A DNA stretch of 64,000 bases, from positions 372,001 to 436,000 of the forward strand of contig JAJTUP010000013.1 in the NCBI GenBank assembly GCA_021399435.1, given 5' to 3'. The notes beneath the pieces were generated by a model. That model was given only the letters and a program-made list of their open reading frames with translations, was not told the DNA's origin and searched no databases. The stretch is from Diaporthe sp. PMI_573 (lineage: Eukaryota > Ascomycota > Sordariomycetes > Diaporthales > Diaporthaceae). Shown here one piece after another: positions 46,822 to 56,308 of the stretch; the stretch's first letter is position 1, and the number at the start of each line of letters is the position of its first letter. A program made the translations under genes and the position numbers.

Positions 46822-47029
46822 TGTAATAGGCTGAGGCCTGGATGGCTTGGCCTTGGAATCTCTCGGCCCGGAAGGGCGTACAGACCAAACCAATGTACAG
46901 ACCCTTCTATGCAGATACTTATGGGCGGGGACATGTAGTTGCCTTTAGTTGTTTCCTTTATTCTGCAAGTTTAGTTATACTCATAGAGTGGCCTAGCTAG
47001 TTGTAATATACTACCTTGAGACCGTTACA
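46822..47029 (+). mobile_element. 3' LTR of the gypsy chromovirus (208 bp)
   Basis: Starts TGTAATAGGC right after the polypurine tract and ends ACCGTTACA, giving TGTAA/TTACA terminal inverted repeats. It is distinct in sequence and length from the 534-bp LTR family. The 5' LTR is not visible in the window. Confidence 0.75.
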
Positions 47030-48483
47030 GTATTATCTAATTAAAGTTATTTATATTATTAAAACATATTAATTAACTAGTTAAAAGTATATAATATAGA
47101 TTCTCATAAGAGCTATTAGTGTCACAAGAGGGGATATAGAGACAAGGCAACTATTTAAAATACATTAATTAAAGTTAAGTCGGTGCTATCTTCCATGTAT
47201 GGGAGGGAGCTGCCAGGAATGAAAGGGATAATGTTTAAATCGTTGAGGGTGTGGGCACACGGGCCACACACACACTCACAATTAGCTACTGGGTGCAATG
47301 ATAAAGGTTGCCTGACTTGGTGGGTGTGCACGGCAGCCACAAGACGTCGGAATTTGGCGCGTGGCGGTCAGGTCGCCGCTGCCGTTTGACGCGCTGTGGG
47401 GCGGAGTGCCAGTCTTAGTCCCGGGGATTGGCAGCTGCACCAATTTTTGGGGGTCCTGCTAGCTCCGCTGTTACCCGCCGAGGGCAGGATTTGCCGGATT
47501 GAGACAACCTTTGCCGATTACATTGTCAAAATCAACTGCATCGAATCCAGCTCTCAGCAGCAGTGGCCCGTCTGTTTGACAGCAGCTCACGGTCAATGCT
47601 TCCAAAGTGAATCCAGTCAACTGCCTTGGCGTCCCTGCTCGATCCATCCACTTGGTTCTGGTCCAAGGATATGCTGAGACATCTTTGGATCCCGCACATG
47701 AGATGAAGTGACTACACACTCCATTTGATACCGTCACAATCGCAGCAAATTCTGCACAAGACAGAACAGAATGTACCGCTACCTTTTCCAAAAACCTTTG
47801 AGATTTCCTACGTGTGGTGGCGCTGGCTTCCCCCCCCCCCGCAGCACAGGGCATGATTGAAAATAAGTGGAGAGTCTCTGACCAGTACCAATCCCATGGC
47901 TGGTGTCTAGGTAGGTACCTGGTCAAGGAGCACTGCAGCCGGAGGAGTGGATTGTAGCAAGCTGAATTGCAGGTACGTGGCTACGTACCGTCACAAGAGG
48001 ACGGACAACTGCAAATGTATGTACCAAGGTACCACATCACCCTTGCGTGCTGGTCAAGGTCAAAAGTGCAAGTGTATGAGACACCTTCCCTGATCGGGAC
48101 GGTTCAGCAGTTTGGCCCCACTCAAATCAGATGCCCATAGCAATAGCAATCCAAATGCCGATTTCTCATTGGTGCTGATTTTCCATGGGTGCTGACTGCG
48201 AATATATTTAAACCCAGCGCCCCCTGCCCCCTTCCCACCTCTTGCCCCCTGGTCCTATATGCGGCTCTTGAGCTTTTTTGTGAGTACTACATCAATGATT
48301 CTATTTCTAACATCTCCCAGCATACCATTCTTCCCCTCTCCATTAGATTCTTGTGCTGCAACCCATCTTACCAACCGCATAATACTGTTGCCCTCTAAGT
48401 CTTATAGTTGCCTCTCATTTCTCCCATCTAAACACTACTATCTCAATACTCCCCTCTTCACTGCCATCTCTTGACGCTTCTGT
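47030..48483. other. Intergenic; no gene recognised
   Basis: About 1.45 kb. A 151-codon minus-strand frame (47926-47471) has no domain. A TATA-like ATATATTTAAA lies near 48203, upstream of the minisatellite and the small candidate exon. Confidence 0.5.
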
Positions 48484-48679
48484 CTCTATACTCCCATCTC
48501 TACACTCCCATCTCTACACTCCCATCTCTACACTCCCATCTCTACACTCCCATCTCTACACTCCCATCTCTACACTCCCATCTCTACACTCCCATCTCTA
48601 CACTCCCATCTCTACACTCCCATCTCTACACTCCCATCTCTACACTCCCATCTCTACACTCCCATCTCTACACTCCCAT
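48484..48679 (+). repeat. 14-bp minisatellite, 14 copies
   Basis: Fourteen head-to-tail copies of CTCTACACTCCCAT (the first reads CTCTATACTCCCAT), perfect over most of the array. Because 3 x 14 = 42, one frame encodes a repeating 14-residue pattern (SLHSHLYTPISTLP), but this is a by-product of the repeat. Confidence 0.95.
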
Positions 48680-48770
48680 CTCTTCCCTGCCATCCCACCC
48701 TCGGTGGCTTAATACTATTAAGATATTCTTTATGGTTCCTTATACCTCCAATATGGCCAAGTAGTCTATA

Positions 48771-49289
48771 ATGTCTAAGCAGAAGGTCACTTGCTAATAT
48801 AATTCTATTCTAGCTATACCACCCCAGAGAGTATTAACCACAAGTGCAAGAAGATTGAGCAAGCTACTATCTGATCATCCTTTCCATAGATCTCGCTGAC
48901 GTCATATACAGATACCCGGACAAAAGAAACGAGGTGGCTCCTCCCACCAGGGAGGTTCGAACAAGAGGGGCCGGGGCGGCAGCAGCAGCAACAATAACAA
49001 AAACGGCGGCGGCGACACCATCAACATCCCGGCCAGGTCTTGTATTCAAGGGGCCTCCGAGCGGGTCGTCGTCATCCTCCCAGGCGACAACATCTTCAAG
49101 CCTGCCCCCGTCCCCGTCGCGCCGTTGGCGGCGGCTCCTTTGGAGCAAATCAAGCTCCTTCCAGGCGACACCATCCTCCCGGGCAGCAACACCCTGCCAA
49201 AGGACTCCAAAAAGGAGTCAGGTCAGCCCGTCCCTGGCAGCATGACCCTCCCAGATGGCGGCATCACCAGGCGGCACTGCGGTGCCTGA
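48771..49289 (+). CDS. Candidate small RGG/LPGD-repeat protein (tentative two-exon model)
   Basis: The frame 48912-49289 is open for 125 codons and ends in TGA. It reads KKRGGSSHQGGSNKRGRGGS, then DTINIPARSCIQGASERVVV, then a repeated motif ILPGDN / LLPGDT / LPDGG. The low-complexity Gly/Arg start and regular LPGD repeats look like protein rather than chance. It has no ATG of its own. A possible first exon is MSKQK at 48771-48785, with an intron 48786-48911 ending in CAG, but its donor GTCACT is poor. No family recognised. It could also be an exon of a decayed gene. Confidence 0.3.
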
Positions 49290-50458
49290 GAAGTTTTGAA
49301 TTTGGTTTTCTTTTTGCCCTCCCAGAAGGTTTTTTTTTTTTTTTAGTTTAATGAAGACAAGTCTACCTGCTCAGATAGCTCTCTCAAGTGCAGTGATTGT
49401 GACATGACCCGTGAATGTGTAATGTGTTGTAGATGATGATTCTTAACCCGCTGTACATATGGAAATTAAGAGGGGTGGAGATTGACGGAGCGGGGAAAGT
49501 GATGTTGTAATTTGAACGCGTGTGCCACGGAACGAGACTGTACCTCGGCACAATGCACTCCAATCTCAGCCAATGATCTTATACGTTTTATGTTCGTTTT
49601 CCAAATCGTTCCCGAGCACTGTTCTTATAATGGTCCACAAACGGGTAAATGCTACTGACTGAGATTATGACTGCGACTATTCCGCACACAGTAGGCATTT
49701 CCAATCGTTGAAGTAGGGAGGGACACAGAGATGCAAAACCAAACAGCGCGCAGAGACCATGAGCATGAGTTATACTCTTGCTTATTATATGCACCCTTTT
49801 CACATTGAAAGACCGGTCCTTCTTTGTATAGACGCGAAATATTGTTTCATTGATTCCCGGATGATGGTTGGAAACTTTCCGATCACCGGGTCGGGCACTT
49901 CCGAACCGCCACATGGATTGTATTCTAAACCTACTGTTATCGGTATTCATTTTTTTTTTTAACGCTGGGTGTTTAAGCATTCACTACTATATGAAGAGAC
50001 CGCCTATATACTGCTTAAGAAGCGTATATACATGGATTAAAAACGAAACCACTTAGGTGAATTCTTCAAGCCCTATTTTTGAGCCGCTTTAGCGGCGCTC
50101 GGAAATCCCCGTCTTTCAACTTCATACTCTAGTAATTTTCGCGGGGCGACGGTTCTGGGGGTCACGCTCTACCGGCAAGAGCTTGCATTCTTCAAGGCGC
50201 CTGAGACAGTCCTCACATCTGAATGGCAGAAAGGCACAGGTTGACTGTGAAGAATTGCTGATTCACGATAATGGCCGTCATGGGTAGAAGAGGGCGTTGA
50301 GCATCGATGAGCATGCACTGCCGAGACATGAGACATAGAACGTCACCGAGTATCTTTGCTCACATCGCGGTCAAACTTGCAGGAGTCTTCAGAGTTGTAG
50401 AGTGTACTAAAATGTTAAGATTTCGTGAGGCGAACATGAATGGCCGGTGTCCACTTGC
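49290..50458. other. Intergenic with poly-T tracts
   Basis: About 1.2 kb without a recognised gene. T-runs occur near 49329-49344 and 49950-49961. Confidence 0.5.
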
Positions 50459-50620
50459 ATCGCCAACGGCGAGATGCTGCGCGCCATCGCGGAACCCTCC
50501 GGTGGTGGGTGGATCGCCAGTTCCGCGGTCATCACCGACCCAGAGCGTGTGTATCACCTCCCCGGACGGAACGTTCCCGGGACAGCAGACCCGATCCCCC
50601 AGGATCTGAAGTATATGTAG
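50459..50620 (+). pseudogene. Orphan C-terminal exon fragment
   Basis: The plus-strand frame reads IANGEMLRAIAEPSGGGWIA, then SSAVITDPERVYHLPGRNVP, and ends with QDLKYM and a stop. Composition and phrasing are those of a real enzyme C-terminus. Nothing upstream continues it and there is no start codon, so it appears to be the last piece of a lost gene. Family not identified. Confidence 0.4.
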
Positions 50621-50717
50621 TCAAGCATGCATCCCAATGCAGTCATTAAAACGACGACTTGTTTTCAGCAGACATCCACGCGAACTATTACCAAATTATT
50701 CATGATCTGCAGGAAAA

Positions 50718-51825
50718 ATGGCGCGCAAAGAATACATTTTCAAAGGCGAGGGGAATCAGGGAATTGCAGCTGATGTGTTCTATCCGGATGGAGACTCATC
50801 CACGACGTTTCCTATAGGTTCGTGGGCGATATTCACGCCGCTACTGGCAATTCTTTTGGTTGGCTGACATCCGCTTGTTTGCAGCATTGTATTTCCACGG
50901 TGGAAACTTCACGGTCGGTTCAAAGGAGCTGCTCTCCCAGAACTATGTCCAGAGACTTCTCGGCTTGGGCTTCGTTGTCGTCTCGGCAAATTATAGGCTC
51001 TGCCCCACGATTTCTGTATTTGATGGCCCAGTTACGGACGCCTTGGACGCGTATAGCTGGACCGGGAGTGTGTTGCCAGCTCTGTTGCACGAAGACGTTG
51101 GTGTGCGCGTTGATGGTTCCAAGATCGTGGTATTAGGCCACTCAGCAGGTGGCCTTCTAGCCCTGTTAACGGTATGTCCTGGCAGAGGAGCGTACGGTAG
51201 AGAGCCCCCGAATCATGTCTGGTTTAATTCTGCAGCATGCGATACAGCGGGCTGACTTCGGAACTCTGCGATACAGGCTGGCTCCCCCAACCCACCTAAA
51301 GCGCTATTGGACTTGTTCGGCATGAAGTATCTGCAGGATGCATCTTTCCACACGCCCAGTGCTGCCTTCGCAAAACTTCCCCCCTTTGACAAGACCTTCC
51401 TCGACCAAGTACACGAGCAATATCCGCCCCCGAGCAGCGGCCCATCTCCTATGACGGCGAAGGGGCCAGACCTTTCGAACCCTAGAGTTGCATGGATGTT
51501 TAACTTCGTTAATGAGGGGAAACTTTTCTCGACCGTCGTGGCTGACGGCAAATATGATCGGGTCGACCCTGCAACTTTGTTCGCCCAGTTGGGAAGGAAC
51601 TTCCCACCAACATATTTTATTCACGGGACCGCAGACACACTCGTGGATTGGAAACTGTCACGACGCGCACACGAAGAGCTGCAAGCCAATGGGGTCGATA
51701 CGAAAGTGAGTCTTGTGGATGGAGCGCCCCACGGCTTCGATGCCAAAGCCCAACCAGGCGACGAGACGTTCGCCATTGTTGAGAAAGGGTTTGAGTTCCT
51801 CAAGGCCCATATATCTGTGGAATAG
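50718..51825 (+). CDS. Alpha/beta-hydrolase, esterase/lipase (HGG) type
   Basis: Exons 50718-50817, 50885-51171, 51277-51825; 311 aa, no signal peptide (MARKEYIFKGEGNQGIAADV). The oxyanion-hole motif LYFHGGN (about residues 35-41) and nucleophile elbow VLGHSAGGLL (Ser about 120) define the hormone-sensitive-lipase/carboxylesterase group. The Asp/His part of the triad fits YFIHGTADTLVD and DGAPHGFDAKA near the C-terminus. Splicing restores frame at all junctions; intron 2 (105 bp) does not resemble the mobile-intron core. Likely a cytosolic esterase or metabolite hydrolase. It lies within the inverted island, convergent with the Zn2Cys6 gene. Confidence 0.9.
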
Positions 51826-51882
51826 GTCGGTTGCTGTGCTGGACCTCAGAAGGGAGTAGCTCATGGTAGCACCAAGTAGCCG

Positions 51883-54569
51883 CTATATCGGGTTAGACAG
51901 GTAATCAAGCTGTGTGCTAACCATGCCAAGGATTGCCTACAGCATTCAGAGTCAGCTGTCAAAGAACCAAAGAAATATCTTCATGCTGATACAGTGAGAA
52001 GTGAGCCACAAGGTGGCCATAACCTGTTTTAAAACCTGCAGCCCATAACGTCTTTGTTGTATAGGCTAAAGATGGTGTATGTTTGTTCTGGAAGGGGCAA
52101 AGATCGTATCCAATAGCTGCTTCTAATGGTGACGTTAGTCCTGCTACGGATCCTAAAGTGTTGCATTCTAGAACATTCCAAAACATGAGAGTCGGGGATC
52201 CGTTGCAAGAGAAAAGTGACACTGACACCATGTAATTGTCTTCTGTTGCGTCAAACGTGCCAAATATATCATCCTCGACACACTGCCCGGAAATGTCTAA
52301 AAGGTCGACTGCTGTTGACTCAGAAGACGCGTCCATGCCGATGGCGTTGGGCGTGGGCTTGTCCGGCGTCGGCATCTGGATTAATTCACCGAGCCTCCGC
52401 ATCTCGTCTAGTGAACACCAGAGTCTCGGTTTCGACCCAGCTCCCGTGTAAGGAGAGGCCACCAAGAAATCGATTGCCGCGTGAAAGGCGGCGCGGCAGA
52501 TGGGTCCGTATGCAGTAGGGTTGCAGGAGGCGGCCAGGAACATGCAGGATGCCGACCCCATGATGAAGCGGTCCGCTAGAGGTCCCTCGAGACGATTCAA
52601 ACCCTGGTGTCCTGCGGCGTGCATCATCTTCCCATACAATGCAACAAGTGCCTTGGGGAGGGCAATGGTGGCCTCTGCAGACTGCGGTCGGCAAGCAAGC
52701 GCCTTGCAGGAACTAAGAGATCTGAAATGCGCCAACATCCTCAGATAGGTTGCGCGCATTTGGAAGAAAGACTCCAGGACGACCCGCTCGGCAGGTGGAG
52801 GTACCACGATGCAATCTGGAGGAAACAGGTCGATCCGTGACGTTTCCTCGGCCAATTTCTGGATGCGATGGTCCAGGTAGTCCATCCGATCGTTGGTTTC
52901 TTTCGACTTGTAGCCACCGCTTTCGGCCTTGGTCGTGCGGATTAGTTCGAACAGCTCCGCCTGGATAACGTTCAGATTGACCATTGCCGACAGCAGCGGA
53001 TGGCGCCCGTGCTGTCATTACTCCAGTTAATTATGTTGTCATGGAATGGATGGAGTGGTTCTAATTTTGGGTTTGATAAACAAATAAGATGTCGTACCAA
53101 GTCCAAGACGCTGTCATCTACTTCCCTGTCGTGCAGATGATAGGGTAAGGTCGCGAGGAAGCTGCATCGCTTGTCGAGGTCAACAACGCACGCCATCAAC
53201 CTTTTGAGAAAGATCGAGCGCTCGATCGTGGCGTTAACGTTTCGGTGATATCTCTCTTTGGGGAGCCCGACCTCGAGAGCAGACTGGACCATGAGGCCAG
53301 CCACTCGCCACGCCTTCCGGACCTCTTGTCGCAACGTGTAATAGATTGTCTGCAACGATTTTCGCATATGAGCTTCTCGTCCTAGCGAACGCCAACAAGT
53401 TCGAACTGAGACTCACCAGTAAAGCACCCATAATTACGTCCTCAATCTGGGCCTGGTCTCGCCTCATGATGTTGTCGGCGTTCCAGATGAGACGGGACTC
53501 CAGGGAAGAGCTCAACGGGCTTGTGTCATCACCCTCAATAAGCATGCCGATAGCCAAGACCGCCTTGGTGGCCTCGATGTCAATCAAGTCCACGCCCAAG
53601 TCCTGGGCGGCGTCCGCGAAGGAAAGCAAAGAGGTCCTGAAGAGCGAATCTATGTTCTTCTTTGCGATTGACAGGTCGATACAGGGGTATACGGGGAAAA
53701 GGTGATCGCGGAAGGCGGCAAGGTGAGCCAGGGCGTTCTCGTAGCCTAACTCGAGTACCGGCCGGGCAACCTCGAGTGCGGCTGAGGGGTTCTCGTCAGG
53801 TAAACTAGGCTCTTCCGGGGCCGGTTGGACCGGCTCGGCGTGGTTAGCGGCGTTTGGAGCTGTGATTATGCCTCTCTGCTCTAGAATCCGTCTAGCCTGG
53901 TCCAGGGAGTCGACGAAGGTGATAGACTCGCTGTTGCTCGCCGCGTTGGTGCTGGCCGTGTCGCTCCGGCGGCGTCTGAGAGAGGATCTCAGATGGGAGG
54001 GGCTTCCGAAGCGCTTGGTGGAAGACTGGATGTCGTCGCATATCTTCCTCATACTGGAGAGGAGTTGGCCGAGGTCTTGTTGAGTGGTGCACAGGTCGGC
54101 TGCCGTGCAGTCCTTCCGGGGTGCCGCATTTGCGCGCCTGAAGGGGTGCCGCACATTGTCAGCGATTTCGAGCCTACGTGCTTATGGTCAAATGGGGTCT
54201 ATGCACGGGGTCCAGCCCAGGGGAGAACGGGGAGGCGTATGGAACAAATATTTTGTCGTACGCGGTATCTGGCTGCGGCACATAGTCGTTGTATTTGCAA
54301 TTGGCGTTGAGCTCCACACATCGGCTGCAGGGCAGGCTACCGCTGCACTTGACCTTCCTCGTCTTGCAGGATTCGCTTGGTGAACATTATTGTTAGCCTG
54401 TAGTCTAGCCAAAATGTCACGCATGCCCTGCATGTGAGCACGGCGTGGACTGTCTGTATATGCAAGAGAGGACTAACCAAGCGATGCGCGTGTATCTCTC
54501 TCGCTTCCGGGTGCGCCGAGTCTCGTTTCCCTCTGCGTCATGGGTTTGAGATCGCTTCTCACTGGGCAT
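51883..54569 (-). CDS. Zn2Cys6 transcription factor with fungal-specific regulatory domain
   Basis: Exons 54569-54478, 54375-54262, 54137-53417, 53349-53098, 53011-52229, 51936-51883; 671 aa. The first intron splits the zinc cluster: joining GCTTG to CGAATCC yields ACESCKTRKVKC, then SGSLPCSRCVELNANC. This is a perfect C-X2-C-X6-C-X5-C-X2-C-X6-C (Cys31-Cys57) after a basic stretch. A coiled, Ser-rich linker follows, then the all-helical fungal TF domain (residues about 200-480; YYTLRQEVRKAWRVAGLMVQ, LDKRCSFL). The last intron (52228-51937, 292 bp) is composite: a mobile intron inside the donor of another. If only an inner 106-bp piece (52228-52123) were removed, the protein would end after 18 other residues with a stop at 52066. 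Targets unknown; adjacent to an esterase gene. Confidence 0.9.
51937..52228 (-). repeat. Stwintron: second-family intron (copy 2) split at its donor by copy C
   Basis: The outer intron consists of GT at 52228-52227 plus 52122-51937, 188 nt in total after removal of copy C. It then begins GTAAGC, has GCTGACTCTGA as the likely branch site about 17 nt from the end, and ends GCTGTAG. It is homologous end-to-end to the 187-bp intron at 16291-16477 (minus), including the GATCT...CCCCTT block and TTTGACAGCTGACTCTGA. Flanking codons stay in frame after two-step removal. Confidence 0.75.
52123..52226 (-). repeat. Introner-like element copy C, internal intron of a stwintron
   Basis: A 104-bp unit on the minus strand from GTCAGT to CATTAG. 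It has the blocks CAACGGATCCCCG / CATGTTTTGGAATGTT / CTAGAATGCAACACTTTAG / GATCCGTAGCAGGACTAACG, near-identical to copy B. Pairing arms TGCAACGGATCC and GGATCCGTAGCA match at 11 of 12 positions. CTAAC is the branch site. Its excision joins GT to AAGC, recreating a canonical donor for the surrounding intron. Confidence 0.9.
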
Positions 54570-55774
54570 TATTGACGATTTTGTTTTCTAGTAGGAGAAG
54601 GGGGAAGTGATTAAGAAAGGCTGAATTCAGGGCTAGGACGAGGAGTATCGAGTGAAGCGTTAAAGCAGGTTTGGACTTGCAGCCCGGACAAGGCGAGCGT
54701 CCAATCGCTGGCGGTGAAATGTCTTCGCCGGACACATGTGGGCCGGGGCCCGGGGAACGACTTAACCCCGCAGACTTGGGCTCGCTGCGTAAGGACATAT
54801 ACGCGAATTCGTGTTACCGACCGCATGTACGCCGTACCACACTACAGTAGCCTTCACCCCAGAAGCTCAAGCCCACGCTAGGACGGCAGGCCAAGCCCTG
54901 CTTGTCGCCCTCTTGAGTCGTTGCAGACTTGTCCGAAACGCAACGGGGATCAAGACTAGTCTCAACGGCCATCGCTGCAGCCCCCTGGTCTCGCCCTTTT
55001 CCTGCCCTGTTGGCCCGGAACGGTGGAGCTTCCCCGGAAACATCGTGGTGATCCCGTGCCGCCCCATGGGCCCATGGGGCTCCCTTTGAGCTTGTGCATC
55101 GGCCAGTCCACAGTCTTGGAACAGATTGAAGCCGCTGGCTGGGTCCTGCGGTATTTGGGAGTCCCTTCTTCTGCCCGCCGGCCGGAACTGCCCGCGGAAA
55201 CGAATGTGGAGGGCTAAGCCCGCGGCGTCTGCTGCTTCGACGTGTGTGGGCACGCCGTTGCTGGCTAAGCGCTGTCCGGGCACCGCGCTGGTGGTCCACG
55301 GGACCATTGGCGAGTGGATCCCATAATAGGCCCGCCCACGTCATATGGCAAGCGAGGCATTGGTCAGCAGCAGCAGCAGCAGCATTAGTAGGCCAGACTG
55401 CCCGGATAGGTGGAGGTGGGGGGAGGGGGGGAAAGGGGGTTGCGAAGAAAGGCTAGCTACAGCTTGAATCAAAGCCGGTGAGAGATAGGACATCGCCCCC
55501 CGGTGCGGTGTTTCAAGGCTCACTGTCTGGCTCGCTATTCTTGCCAATTTCACAGGTAATCCTTTGCGAGGAACACCACTGCCTACGGGCCGTCAGCGAC
55601 CACTGCTACCTTGCCAACCGGCAGAGCTATCACTATCAATTTCTGCCCACGCTCGCCTGTCTTAAAACACCGGCCCCCATAGTAATCAGGATTCACTCAA
55701 TTGCAACCTCAACACTAGAATCCGCTCATCCGACCAGAGCTTCCAAGCTTTCACGTTAAATTAACAAGGGCCAC
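54570..55774. other. Intergenic, promoter side of the Zn2Cys6 gene; (CAG)n tract
   Basis: About 1.2 kb. Overlapping antisense frames of 100-176 codons without domains are not called. A short GCA repeat lies near 55361-55375. The last five bases, GCCAC (55770-55774), are the displaced partner of the GTGGC at 45642-45646. Confidence 0.55.
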
Positions 55775-56308
55775 TCTGAAGGTTGGTGGATCGAATGGGA
55801 GTCAGGTAGCAGTAAGGTGCACTGAGGTCTTGTTGGGACGCTTGAGAATGGTTTGGACAACTTTGCATTGAATTTGAGTAGGCTTCTGTCAGCCCTCCTC
55901 ACAGTCCCTCCGACATCGTCTCAACCCTGGGCACGCTGCGGTTGGATCTGGTGCGCAGATAGGGAGGCCGGAAAATTCGGCCCTCGGACCCACTATCTTT
56001 GGCTTTAAATAACCAGCCAACCCTAACCCTGACAGTAACCAAACTAAATACAGATAAACTTCAGAAATCAGGCTATCTAATAAACTAGGTTACATGCTTT
56101 TTGGGTAAGAAATAAGGGGAATGCAGAGGTTCGAAGTTAGGGTCTTACAATAGCCCAAAAAATCGACTCACGGCCACCAAACTCATCTGCCGGCGCGCAC
56201 GCCACATAGGCACTTAGCCGAAAAAGTGCCAAGTCTAGGGTAACTCCCTACGTGAAGTCTAGGGTAACCCCTTACGTGCAGCGCCCACACAAGCGTTTCC
56301 GTTTAACA
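55775..56308 (-). mobile_element. LTR of 534 bp, copy 3 (right inversion junction)
   Basis: Same length and ends as copies 1 and 2 and almost identical to copy 2 (they share the variants that set copy 1 apart near 55970-56030). Flanks: GCCAC on the left, GCTTC on the right, which do not match each other but are the complements of the two flanks of copy 2. Confidence 0.95.

Noticed and set aside
48471..48764. 97-codon frame with a repeating 14-residue unit
   Set aside because: Produced entirely by the 14-bp minisatellite; no evidence that it is a protein.
52066..52228. Simple single-intron model for the end of the Zn2Cys6 gene (52228-52123 only)
   Set aside because: Donor GTGTCA is poor and it ignores that the rest is a full-length copy of a known intron with branch site and acceptor; kept as an alternative.
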